In this document: positions 18,404 through 26,669 of the stretch, in pieces | How positions within the stretch are numbered: position 1 is the first letter of the stretch | How the letters are laid out: each line of letters starts with the position of its first letter | Assembly: GCA_044222195.1 (NCBI GenBank) | Contig: JBGANS010000002.1 | Location: 1 to 64,000, forward strand | Direction of reading: 5' to 3' | From: JAHBXE01 sp044222195 | GTDB lineage: Bacteria; Planctomycetota; Phycisphaerae; Phycisphaerales; UBA1924 | Length of the DNA stretch: 64,000 nt | Notes under the pieces: model-generated | Database searches by the model: none | Seen by the model: the letters and a program-made list of their open reading frames with translations, nothing else | Told to the model about the DNA's origin: nothing | Made by a program: the position numbers and the translations under genes

Positions 18404-20062
18404 TTACTTGATCAGGCCGATGGTTCGGGCGGTGACGGAGCCTGTGGCCTGGAAAGTGATGTCGAAGACTTCGAGATCGGCCGGGAGAGCGATGATGACG
18501 TCGCCGAGCTTGGGGATGGTGGGAACCGTGACCTTGTGGACGCCGTTGATGGTGACGACCATCTCGGTGGACGGGGCGGCCGTGCCGCGGATGAAGATCC
18601 CGGCGCCCTTGACGGGGTCGTTCAGGCGTACGGCGACGACCTCGCCACCCTTCCATGCGTAGGCCTTGTTGCTGGCCATGTCCGCCGAGAACAGGGGATT
18701 GACGCGGGGGTCGAGGCGGTTGCGGAAGATGACGGCGCCGTTGAGGCCGGACAAGCGGAGCTGCGGCTCGCGGGTCTTGGCGGCTTCGGCCTCGATCGTT
18801 TCGACCACAAGAGAGGCGGCGGGAGCGGAGCCGAGGCGCTTGCCGAGGGCGATGAGTGTTTCCATCTTGGCGCGATCGGCATCGGGCAGAGCGGCAATGG
18901 TGAACCCGGCGCGGCTGGCGAGCTTGTCGCCGCTGGCACCGTACACCACCGGATCGCCGCCCAGTGAAGAGGTGAAGGTGAACGAGCCTCGGTCGTCGAC
19001 CTTGCCCGTGAACGTGAACTCCTTGAAGGGCATTTCACGCAGGTTGATGGCGTGCCCCGAGACCGAAAGATTCGGGTCGTCGATGGCCGCGTCGAGGATC
19101 ACGGTCCCGAGGTTCGCCCCGGCCTCAGCGGTGATCACCGCGCCCGTGGCGGATTGGAAGGGCTTCAGAACGGCGAGGAGCTGGGCGTGACGCTGCTCGG
19201 CGGCCTTTTTCTTGGCCTCCTCCTGGGCGAGACGGGCTTTTTCAGCGGCTTCGGCCTGCTTGCGCTGGTATTCCTCCTGGGCGAGGCGCTGGCGTTCGGC
19301 GGCTTCGGCCTGCAGGCGGGCCTGCTCTTCCTGGTACTGCTTCTGGCGTGCCGCGGCTTCTTCCTGCTGCTGCTTCTGCTGGGCGGCGTACTGCTCCTGG
19401 CGGAGGCGCTGCTGCTCGATGGCAGCGGCCTGGGCCTTCTGCGCGCGTTCGGCGGCTTCGGCCTGCATCTTCTTGGCTTCCGCGGAGCCTTCGATGACGT
19501 AGGGTTTGAAGCGGGAGATGGGCTCGAAGTTCTGGCTGCGGAACTTGGCCCCGGATTGCATGCCGTTGGAAATGACCGGGTAGCCCATCTTCAGGTCCGG
19601 GACTTTGTCGTAGATGGGCTTCCACGCGCCGGGGCCCATGAAGTCGTCGCCGTTCTTGCTTTGTGCGCTCGCGTGCGATTCCCACTTGCCGTCGACGTTC
19701 ACGGCGCCGCACTTGCCTTCCATCGGCAGGTCGTCACCTTTCTCGGCGACGACCTGGACGATGTTCTTGCCGTCAACCTCGGCGAGAATGCACGCGATCT
19801 GTTCCTTGAAGCGGAGCTTGGCGGTCCATGAAGATGAATACATGGTCGGCCCGCCGCCGGGGAATTTTTCCTTGGTCCAGGAGGCGATCTTGATGCTGAC
19901 CACCTCGCAGTTGTCCTTGGTGCCGACGAACATGGCCATGTTGGCGGCGTACACGGCTTTCTTGACCTCTTCTTTCACCTGGTCTTCCGGCGGCCCGCCG
20001 CACCCTGTGAGGACGGTGGAAACAAGAACGACGGCGGCGAATAGGGACGCGAAGCGGAACAT
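18404..20062 (-). CDS. Lipoprotein with long Ala/Gln/Glu coiled coil
   Basis: 552 residues. A lipobox (VLTGC, Cys about residue 21) ends the signal peptide, so it should be lipid-anchored. Residues about 190-295 form a TolA-like coiled coil rich in A, E, Q and K, with repeats such as QAEAAERQRLAQEEYQRK. The C-terminal ~250 residues are globular beta-rich (FTFTGKVDDRGSFTF, GAGIFIRGTAAPSTEMVV). No catalytic motif is seen. It may span the periplasm. An intrinsic terminator follows. The 163 bp upstream shows no gene. Confidence 0.8.
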   Translation of the reverse strand: MFRFASLFAAVVLVSTVLTGCGGPPEDQVKEEVKKAVYAANMAMFVGTKDNCEVVSIKIASWTKEKFPGGGPTMYSSSWTAKLRFKEQIACILAEVDGKNIVQVVAEKGDDLPMEGKCGAVNVDGKWESHASAQSKNGDDFMGPGAWKPIYDKVPDLKMGYPVISNGMQSGAKFRSQNFEPISRFKPYVIEGSAEAKKMQAEAAERAQKAQAAAIEQQRLRQEQYAAQQKQQQEEAAARQKQYQEEQARLQAEAAERQRLAQEEYQRKQAEAAEKARLAQEEAKKKAAEQRHAQLLAVLKPFQSATGAVITAEAGANLGTVILDAAIDDPNLSVSGHAINLREMPFKEFTFTGKVDDRGSFTFTSSLGGDPVVYGASGDKLASRAGFTIAALPDADRAKMETLIALGKRLGSAPAASLVVETIEAEAAKTREPQLRLSGLNGAVIFRNRLDPRVNPLFSADMASNKAYAWKGGEVVAVRLNDPVKGAGIFIRGTAAPSTEMVVTINGVHKVTVPTIPKLGDVIIALPADLEVFDITFQATGSVTARTIGLIK

Positions 20063-20225
20063 GGGTGACCTCCGGGTATTGGCAACACGAGCCTACCCGG
20101 AGATGCGAAGATCGGGGGAAGGTCCGCCACGCCGGGTTTCGGGGGGCGTTTTTCGCGTGCGGACGGCCCTTTGGGGCGACCACAGCAGGTCTCCGGCGAG
20201 TCGGGCGGCGGCCTCGTGAAGCCAA

Positions 20226-23200
20226 TCAGCCGGCCGGCCTGGGTTCACCGGCGCGTCCGGTTTCATCCGAACGGGGCTTGGTGACGGGGATCGAGTCAGA
20301 CTTGAACTCGTCTCGTCCGATGGTGTTCGCCGCGGCGAGAATGCGGTCGATGCACCCCTTGGGGTCACGGAAGAGGGCGGGGCTCCAGAGGCGCTCGAGC
20401 TGCCACCCCTGGCCTTCGAGGATTCCGGTGCGGAAGATGTCCCACTCGATCGCGTCCTGTCCCGGCGCGTAGCGTGCAAAGTCGCACAGCACGCCGCACG
20501 TGACATCGAGCGGGCGGGTCGGGTGCCGGAGGGCGAGGTCGACGCAGAAGCCATCGTTGCCCCAGTGCACGATCGAGCCGGTCCCGTTCTCCCGGGCGAG
20601 GCCGGCACCGAGTTCCGCGGCGATCGCGGACGGGGCGGCGGAGGGTCGCACGACGCACTCCGAAACGCCCGCACGGTGAGCGGAGTTTTCATCGAGCACG
20701 GCCCCGGCGGTCGCGTACGCGTCGCGCAGGTTCTCCGCGTACCGGAGGTAGGACAGGAGCAGCCAGCCGCCGCCGGGCGTGACGCCGATGGGCACCTCCG
20801 GCATGCTCACGTACGCTTCGCGCGGGATGCTGGTGACGAGGTGGATCTCCTGCCTGGCGCGGGTGATGAGCACGTTGAGTCGGCGGCCGCCGCCGGGCTG
20901 GAGAAGAGGACCGAAGCGGCGGTAGAACTTGCCGGTGGAATCGGGGCCGTAGGTTGTGCTGATGATGATGTGGTCGCGCTCATCGCCCTGGACGTTTTCC
21001 AGATTCTTGACGAAAAGGCCGTCGGGCGCGCCGCCGGTGCGGCGTGCTCGAGCGGCGGCGAGCCTGGTCCCGAACGGCGGATCGCTCTCGCCGGCTTGGT
21101 CGAACTTCTCGACGATCAGGTCCCGCTGCGAGAGATTGAAGCACGCGATGCCGATGCTGGGCGGTTCGGCGCGCCTGAGCAGGTCACGGACGATTCGGAC
21201 CACCTCGTCGGCCTCGCGCTCGTTCTGGCGATCCGTGTAGGTTCCCGCGACGCGGCAGAGGTTCAGCGGCGGCACCCGTGTGCGGTTGCGGGGGTGACCG
21301 GGAATCGCCTGAAGGCGACTTGAGTAGAAGTGCTCGTTGCTGAACCCGATGAGGTCGGCGTTCTGGGACCGGTAGTGGACGTCGAGATAGCTTTCGGCCA
21401 GTGCCAGGTTCAGCGCGGCACTGAGAAGATCCTCTACCTGCGTTTGCTGCGCTTCAAAGAGTTGATCGTCGGTGGCGATGGGGTCTTCATCGCTGGTCGC
21501 GGCGCCGGACTCGAAAAACCGCGTCGGGGGCAGCTGCCTGGGGTCGCCGGCGATGACGACGCGCCGGGCCCGCGTCAGGACGGGGAGCGCATCTTCGAGG
21601 CGGCACTGGCTCGCTTCGTCGAAGATGACGACGTCAAACACGGGTTCGCGGGGGAAGACCTGCGCGACCGTTTCGGGGCTCGCCATCCAGACGGGCCGCA
21701 GGTCGAGGACCGGGTCGCCGCCCTGAACCTCGCGCCCCAGCGCCAGCACCTGGCGGAGCCGCAGAGCCCGTGAGCCGCGGGTGATGAGGCGCTGTCTGAC
21801 CTTCGCGCCTTCGCTGTTGAGGCGGGAGCCGGTTCCAACAACAAGCCTGTCCCGCTGCTTCGTGAGCCAGATGGACTGGGCCATGTCGCGCACCGAAGTC
21901 CGCCGCTGCGCTTCCAGCTCTCGCCACCGTGCAAAGAGGGTCTGTACCCGGCGGGCGTCCGCCGCGTGAAGCTTCGGGTTCGACTCGATCATCGATGCGA
22001 CGCGGCCGGTGGTCGTGGCGAGCCGGAGCGCAACGACTCCGGATTCGTCGTCGGCACCGGCCTCCAGCAGGCGGGCGACGTGAGGGCGAAGCTCTGGCCG
22101 GACACCCGCGAGGCCCTCTCGGACTCGCAGCACGCCCTCGAGCGTGGGCGATCGCGAGGCGAGAGCATCGGCGGTCGGGCCGACGGGTTCGCCCGCACGC
22201 CAGCGCTTCGCGGCGGCCGCGGCCCATGCCGAATCGATCAGCCCGGAGGACGCGACGGCCGATTCGACGCCGTCAAGGGCGGCGGCGCGTTTGCCCGAGG
22301 CACGCAGGCCCCAGAGCACATCCGCATCGGCGGATTCCCCGGCGAGCGCCGGGGCGATGAGCGGGGACACGGTGGCCAGCTTCGGGTCCTGGTTGGCGCG
22401 GTTGATCACGCGAACGACGGCCGCGGTGGCGGCGGCATCGGCGAGGGTGGATTCGCGGTCGGGGATGCCGGACGGTGTGCCGGCCTCCTCGCCCATGCCA
22501 TCCAGCGTCGCGCGGACCACGATGAGTGAGCGCAGCCGCGCCATGAACGTGCGAGCCCGGTCCGCGGTTTCCGGTGTGAGCGCGAGGCCCAGGGGCGAAA
22601 GCACCTTTGCGGCGGCCTTGCGCTTTCCGAAGGCGAGGAACCCCAGGATCGACTTCGCGCTGGCGAGGTAGCCCTCGAGCGTTCCGATTGACTGTGCAAG
22701 CTGAGCCACGTTGGGAGGCGTCGCCCGCACCGTCATGAGCAGCTCGGGATCCAACGGGCCCTCACCCGCCTTCGCGACCAGAGGCTCGACTTCTGCGAGT
22801 ATGTTTCCCGCGCTCGCACACTCCGCGGCGGGACGCGAAGCCCAATAGCGCCGGGTCGCCGGATTGGGCAGCGCGTACACCCGGTCGAGTTCATCCGCGA
22901 GTGACGCACGGGCGGTGGCCTGATCCACCAGCGCTGCGCCCGGCGCGAACGGTGGTATTCGCGGGTCCGCCGTTGCGTCGGCGGCAAGAGCCGCCGCTGT
23001 GACGGCGTCGACCTTCTCGCGAACACGCTGGCCGGGAAGCGCCAGATAGGCCGCGAGGGAGAGCCCGGCCGCTTGACTCCACGGATTGGCGATGAAGTTG
23101 ACTTCGACACCCCGGGAAAGAACCTCGCGAATGTCGACCGCGCTTGCTTCCACGGTCTCGGGCTCCACGCTGGCAATGGCGGGGATGTCCACAGGGCAAC

Positions 23201-24713
23201 CGGCGGCGAGGCTGGCGAGCTTGAGGACATTGCCGACCATCTCGTGGAGGCAGCGTCCTTGGGAATCGGGGGCGTTGAGCACAGCGCGGAAGTCGGACAG
23301 TTCCGCGTGAATCCTGGCGAGTTCGGCGTCGAGTTTTTCAACCGAGCGATCGAGGCCCTCGCGCGGCTTGCGCTCGGCCAGGCCGTCGAGCTGCTCGCGG
23401 ATGGACATGTACAGGTTTTTCTGGTCGCGCTGGGGGTCGTGGATGAGCGCGCACAGTTCGCCGAGCCCGATGGCACGGAGCCGGTTGGCGACGACATCGA
23501 GCGCCGTTCGCTTGTCACACACAAACAGCACGCGCTGCCCTCGCACCAGCGAATCGCCGATGATGTTCGTGATCGTCTGGCTCTTTCCGGTGCCCGGTGG
23601 GCCGTGGATGACAAGCGCATCCTCTTCGCGTGCCTTGGCAACGGCGCTCGCCTGACAGGGATCGGCCGGCGCCACCAAGCGGGCCGAGTCGGATGAAATC
23701 GGGCGCCGAGGCTCGGGCGCGGGCTTCGGGTTACTGGTGCCGGGCGGTTCGAATGCGGCGGCCGCGCTGAGGAATCGCCTGATCGGCCCGCCCGGCGAGC
23801 CGGCCTTGACCATTTCCTTCGTGTCCCTGATGAGTCCCTGCTTCGAGGCCGGGAAGAGTCCAAGTACAGCGCTCGTGAGCACCGATGGAGCGTGGCCGAT
23901 GTCGTCGGTCCTGGGCGTCGCGTCGAGCGAGATCGCGGGCGGCATGGTGTCGGCACGGAATGGCTCGGGAACATCGATCTCCATCGCCGCGCACACGTAC
24001 CTGACGATCCCGGAGAGTTCCTTCCAGGGGTTCGAGCCTTCATCATCGCTGAAGAGGTCGCCCGCGGCCTTGCCCGTCTGCTGCTCGATCCACGACAGCA
24101 GGGCTTCATTGGGAACGACCCGGTCAACTTCTTCGCTCTGGCATTCGATGTCCACCGCCGGCGCCGCGCCGCCCTGGACACCGAGCGAAACCGGGATGAA
24201 CGCGATGGGCGCGAGGATCCGTCGGCCGGTCACGCCACGCCGGGCACCCATTCCAGGCGGCACGTGAAGCAGCGGGAACCCGACATTGAGCACGTGAACG
24301 CCGGTGTCTTCCTCGTACGTGCGTGCTTCATCGACGAGGATGCGGAGCTTTGAAAGGAGTTGTTGCTGCGCGGCGAAACGCTCTCGCTGATCCCGAAGCT
24401 CCGGGGGTTCCGGGGGTCGCGTGGCTGCCGCGGGCGGAGCGGGTGGCCCGGGTTTGACGCGGGCCACCAGCCGCGTGGCCGACTTTGCGGAAAGCAGTTC
24501 AGCAAGGGCGGCGGAAGGGGCGGAGTCTCGCAGCGCTTCGAGAGAAGCCCAATCCAGCCGCTGGCGGCTGCTGTGGGGACGGCAACTCAGGCTTGGGCCG
24601 CCGGCAATGGCGGCAAAGAGACGCTCCAGCATCACGGGCAGCACCTTGCCCGAGGTCGGTGGAGGGGGCGGCGGTGAAGCCGGCGGCGTGGGCGTTGGGG
24701 ACGTATCCGACAT
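20226..24713 (-). CDS. Superfamily 1 helicase/ATPase with C-terminal nuclease-like domain
   Basis: 1,495 residues with a Pro-rich N-terminus. Walker A HGPPGTGKSQT is near residue 372 and Walker B VVIFDEASQCR near 1030, followed by VVIAGDPRQLPPTRF and late Upf1-type motifs (VQGDERDHIIISTTYGP; LNVLITRAR). Between the A and B motifs lie ~600 residues of helical insertion. The last ~140 residues (GNDGFCVDLALRH, EWDIFRTGILEGQGWQLERLW) resemble the restriction-endonuclease-fold domain often fused to DUF4011-type helicases, but the expected DG/ExK acidic core looks altered. Such proteins occur in defence loci. It could alternatively act in RNA or DNA metabolism. Confidence 0.85.
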   Translation of the reverse strand: MSDTSPTPTPPASPPPPPPTSGKVLPVMLERLFAAIAGGPSLSCRPHSSRQRLDWASLEALRDSAPSAALAELLSAKSATRLVARVKPGPPAPPAAATRPPEPPELRDQRERFAAQQQLLSKLRILVDEARTYEEDTGVHVLNVGFPLLHVPPGMGARRGVTGRRILAPIAFIPVSLGVQGGAAPAVDIECQSEEVDRVVPNEALLSWIEQQTGKAAGDLFSDDEGSNPWKELSGIVRYVCAAMEIDVPEPFRADTMPPAISLDATPRTDDIGHAPSVLTSAVLGLFPASKQGLIRDTKEMVKAGSPGGPIRRFLSAAAAFEPPGTSNPKPAPEPRRPISSDSARLVAPADPCQASAVAKAREEDALVIHGPPGTGKSQTITNIIGDSLVRGQRVLFVCDKRTALDVVANRLRAIGLGELCALIHDPQRDQKNLYMSIREQLDGLAERKPREGLDRSVEKLDAELARIHAELSDFRAVLNAPDSQGRCLHEMVGNVLKLASLAAGCPVDIPAIASVEPETVEASAVDIREVLSRGVEVNFIANPWSQAAGLSLAAYLALPGQRVREKVDAVTAAALAADATADPRIPPFAPGAALVDQATARASLADELDRVYALPNPATRRYWASRPAAECASAGNILAEVEPLVAKAGEGPLDPELLMTVRATPPNVAQLAQSIGTLEGYLASAKSILGFLAFGKRKAAAKVLSPLGLALTPETADRARTFMARLRSLIVVRATLDGMGEEAGTPSGIPDRESTLADAAATAAVVRVINRANQDPKLATVSPLIAPALAGESADADVLWGLRASGKRAAALDGVESAVASSGLIDSAWAAAAAKRWRAGEPVGPTADALASRSPTLEGVLRVREGLAGVRPELRPHVARLLEAGADDESGVVALRLATTTGRVASMIESNPKLHAADARRVQTLFARWRELEAQRRTSVRDMAQSIWLTKQRDRLVVGTGSRLNSEGAKVRQRLITRGSRALRLRQVLALGREVQGGDPVLDLRPVWMASPETVAQVFPREPVFDVVIFDEASQCRLEDALPVLTRARRVVIAGDPRQLPPTRFFESGAATSDEDPIATDDQLFEAQQTQVEDLLSAALNLALAESYLDVHYRSQNADLIGFSNEHFYSSRLQAIPGHPRNRTRVPPLNLCRVAGTYTDRQNEREADEVVRIVRDLLRRAEPPSIGIACFNLSQRDLIVEKFDQAGESDPPFGTRLAAARARRTGGAPDGLFVKNLENVQGDERDHIIISTTYGPDSTGKFYRRFGPLLQPGGGRRLNVLITRARQEIHLVTSIPREAYVSMPEVPIGVTPGGGWLLLSYLRYAENLRDAYATAGAVLDENSAHRAGVSECVVRPSAAPSAIAAELGAGLARENGTGSIVHWGNDGFCVDLALRHPTRPLDVTCGVLCDFARYAPGQDAIEWDIFRTGILEGQGWQLERLWSPALFRDPKGCIDRILAAANTIGRDEFKSDSIPVTKPRSDETGRAGEPRPAG

Positions 24714-24792
24714 GCCCGATCCCTTTCAGCCGCAGTGTATCAGCGGCGGTTTCGGCCTCGCCGCGACACTTGGGCTCTCTGACGCGCCGTCC

Positions 24793-24828
24793 AAAAAAGA
24801 AACCGGGCGGCGCTGATGCGCCGCCCGG
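24793..24828 (-). terminator. Intrinsic terminator after first RRM gene
   Basis: An 11-bp GC stem (24803-24813 with 24818-24828, loop of four) followed on the minus strand by a U run (A at 24793-24798 on plus). It lies 25 bp past the stop of the RRM gene. Confidence 0.85.
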
Positions 24829-24853
24829 ACGTTTGCCCTCGGAGTCGAGTTGA

Positions 24854-25192
24854 TTACCTGCCGCCGCGGCCGCCGCGACCACCGCCGCCGCCGCCGCCAC
24901 CGCCGCCGCCGAACCCGCCGCGGCCACGACCACCACCGCCGCCACCCGCTTCACGGGGCTTGGCTTCGTTGACGGTCAGGCTGCGACCGTCGAGTTCCTT
25001 GCCGTTGAGGGCGGCCATCGCGGCCTTGGCCTGGCCGTCGTCGTTCATTTCGACGAAGCCGAAGCCACGGGGGCGACCCGTCTCGCGGTCCATGACGAGG
25101 GTTGCGGATGCGACCGCGCCGTGAGCCTCGAAGGCCTCGCGGAGAGCGGACTCGGACGTGTTGAACGAGAGGTTACCGACGTAAATCTTCAT
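24854..25192 (-). CDS. RRM RNA-binding protein with Gly-rich tail
   Basis: 112 residues. A single RNA-recognition motif occupies 1-80, with RNP2 IYVGNL at 3-8 and RNP1 RGFGFVEM at about 42-49. The last ~30 residues are almost pure Gly with Arg. This layout matches cyanobacterial/planctomycete cold-induced RNA-binding proteins, thought to act as RNA chaperones. It has a close paralogue 330 bp upstream on the same strand with its own terminator and leader, so the two are separate transcription units arising from duplication. Confidence 0.93.
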   Translation of the reverse strand: MKIYVGNLSFNTSESALREAFEAHGAVASATLVMDRETGRPRGFGFVEMNDDGQAKAAMAALNGKELDGRSLTVNEAKPREAGGGGGGRGRGGFGGGGGGGGGGGRGGRGGR

Positions 25193-25254
25193 GATGCTTC
25201 CAACTGTGCCCGAGGACTTTGAAAACCGGTGCTTGAACTCGGGCAGGAGGAAGC
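25193..25254 (-). promoter_or_regulatory. Structured 5' leader of first RRM gene
   Basis: On the minus strand two nested stems can form just before the start codon. The outer stem pairs GCTTCC (25249-25254) with GGAAGC (25196-25201); the inner stem pairs GCCCGAG (25238-25244) with CTCGGGC (25208-25214). The 3' arm of the outer stem contains the GGAAG that serves as Shine-Dalgarno. The same arrangement precedes the paralogue, so it is probably a translational control element. The rest of the gap to 25,474 shows no gene. Confidence 0.6.
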
Positions 25255-25474
25255 TTCGGCGTCGCCCGCGGCCCTTCCAAGGTGGACGGTGCCCGCGGGG
25301 TATCGGCGAAGTATAGGAGCCCGCGATGCGGCGGGTGCCTGCGGCGAGCCCGAAACCCTATTCCGGCCTTCCCATGCGGGAATTTTGGTTTGAAAATTGT
25401 GTCTGCGGCGGTCGAAAAGGCCGCACTGAACCCGGATGGTTCGGTCGTGAATGTGGCAGCGGTCCACGGGCAAC

Positions 25475-25500
25475 AAAAAACCGGCGCCGAGTGGCGCCGG
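25475..25500 (-). terminator. Intrinsic terminator after second RRM gene
   Basis: A perfect 8-bp stem (CCGGCGCC 25481-25488 with 25493-25500, four-base loop) preceded on the plus strand by six A (25475-25480), which is the U tract of the minus-strand transcript. It lies 21 bp past the RRM stop. Confidence 0.85.
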
Positions 25501-25521
25501 TCCATGGACATTCTGCGTTGA

Positions 25522-25809
25522 TTACCAGCCGCCGCGGCCGCCGCCGGAGCGCCCGCCACCGCCGCCTTCGCGGGGCTTGGCTTCGTTCACGTTGAGATTG
25601 CGGCCGTCGAAGTCCTTGCCGTTGAGGGCGGCCATGGCGGCCCGGGCCTGATCATCGTTGTGCATTTCAACGAATCCGAAGCCGCGGGGCCGGCCGGTTT
25701 CGCGCTCCATGACGAGGGTCGCGGAGGCGACCTCGCCGTGGAGTTCGAACGCGGTGCGGAGCTGGGCCTCGGACGTGTTGAAAGAGAGATTGCCTACGTA
25801 GAGCTTCAT
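25522..25809 (-). CDS. RRM RNA-binding protein, paralogue
   Basis: 95 residues. It has RNP2 LYVGNL and RNP1 RGFGFVEM, and is nearly identical in layout to the neighbouring RRM protein but with a shorter Gly/Arg/Ser tail ending in GGW. Differences are spread through the domain (FELHGEVASAT against FEAHGAVASAT), so the duplication is not recent. Start codon at 25809 with GGAAG just upstream inside the conserved leader hairpin. Likely a cold- or stress-responsive RNA chaperone, by family. Confidence 0.93.
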   Translation of the reverse strand: MKLYVGNLSFNTSEAQLRTAFELHGEVASATLVMERETGRPRGFGFVEMHNDDQARAAMAALNGKDFDGRNLNVNEAKPREGGGGGRSGGGRGGW

Positions 25810-25814
25810 GCGAT

Positions 25815-25872
25815 GCTTCCAATATGCCCGGGAAAGTGAGTATCCGCTGCTTGAACTCGGGCGAGAGGAAGC
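25815..25872 (-). promoter_or_regulatory. Structured 5' leader of second RRM gene
   Basis: Same nested design as at the paralogue. The outer stem pairs GCTTCC (25867-25872) with GGAAGC (25815-25820). The inner stem pairs GCCCG (25858-25862) with CGGGC (25826-25830), with the next pair mismatched. The loop start, TTCAAGC, is also conserved. The Shine-Dalgarno lies in the outer 3' arm. Confidence 0.6.
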
Positions 25873-25990
25873 TTCGGCGATCGGGGAACCCGTACCAGAG
25901 TGGGACGGTGATTCGAGAAAGATCGGGGGAGTGTAGGGGGCTGGCCCCGGGGCGAAGAGGCGAGACGGATTCTCTTAGCCGCAGACACAA

Positions 25991-26293
25991 TCAAGAGCCT
26001 GGCTTGCGGGGTCTGCGTGCCGAGTGGTGTATGTACAGCACACGCACCTCGTCACCTTCGATCGTGAAGAGCACGCGATGCGACTTGTAGAGCAACTGGC
26101 GGACTTCCTTGCGGAATCGGCGAGACTCTCTTGCGACGGGGTACCTGCGCGGGTGGAACGCCAGGGTGTCGATCGCGCTCACCAGTCCTTCGAACCAGCG
26201 GTCGGCGGCGGTCGGTGAATCGAGGGAGATGTACTCGTGAGCTTCGGCGGCATCGACGAGTGCTGGAGGGGCGATGCGGACGCGGTACTTTAC
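25991..26293 (-). CDS. ParE/RelE-type toxin, start codon apparently lost
   Basis: About 100 residues if read from the antitoxin stop. The sequence YRVRIAPPALVDAAEAHEYI, then ADRWFEGLVSAIDTL, and the C-terminal YKSHRVLFTIEGDEVRVLYI is typical of ParE/RelE toxins, which inhibit gyrase or cleave mRNA. The codon where the start should be (26291-26293, overlapping the antitoxin TAA) is GTA, not GTG, and no ATG, GTG or TTG lies nearby. The first usable GTG is at 26182 and would give a 63-residue truncated protein. The toxin may be silenced or use a rare start. The residues themselves look intact. Confidence 0.7.
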   Translation of the reverse strand, partial: VKYRVRIAPPALVDAAEAHEYISLDSPTAADRWFEGLVSAIDTLAFHPRRYPVARESRRFRKEVRQLLYKSHRVLFTIEGDEVRVLYIHHSARRPRKPGS

Positions 26294-26607
26294 GCGGCCC
26301 GCTTGCCTCGTTTGCCGGAGCGGCGGTTGGACTTGATTCTCGCGAGAGTTGCTTCAAGGGCTTGGCGGGCGGGGAGGCCCTCGCCGCGTTCGAAGGATTC
26401 GAGTCCGCGTTGAATGCCGGCAAGAGTTTCGACTTCGTCGATGAATGCCGCCAGCTTCTGGTAGGCCTTGCTGTCAAGGACGACAGCTACGGCTTTGCCG
26501 TTGATGGTGAGGACCTGGGGGCGGCCGGTTTTGCGGAGGCGACGGAGGTGGGTGGGGGTGTCCCGTTTGAAGTTAGTGAGAGAGGTGATGTCATCGGGCT
26601 GAATCAT
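26290..26607 (-). CDS. Phd/YefM-type antitoxin
   Basis: 105 residues. The N-terminal ITSLTNFKRDTPTHLRRLRKTGRPQVLTINGKAVAVVLD is the Phd/YefM DNA-binding fold. The C-terminal half is helical and charged, ending SGKRGKRAA, and would wrap the toxin. Its TAA overlaps the first codon of the ParE-like frame, the usual antitoxin-first arrangement with translational coupling. A 7-bp inverted repeat lies 26 bp upstream and is a candidate operator. Confidence 0.85.
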   Translation of the reverse strand: MIQPDDITSLTNFKRDTPTHLRRLRKTGRPQVLTINGKAVAVVLDSKAYQKLAAFIDEVETLAGIQRGLESFERGEGLPARQALEATLARIKSNRRSGKRGKRAA

Positions 26608-26632
26608 CGGTTTCCCTTGTCAGCAACAAATA

Positions 26633-26650
26633 AGCATTCGATTGAATGCT
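26633..26650. promoter_or_regulatory. Candidate antitoxin operator
   Basis: Perfect inverted repeat AGCATTC-gatt-GAATGCT between the thiolase stop and the antitoxin start. Phd/YefM antitoxins autorepress through palindromes at this position. There is no U tract, so a terminator is less likely. Confidence 0.5.
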
Positions 26651-26669
26651 AGGCATGACACCACCAAGA

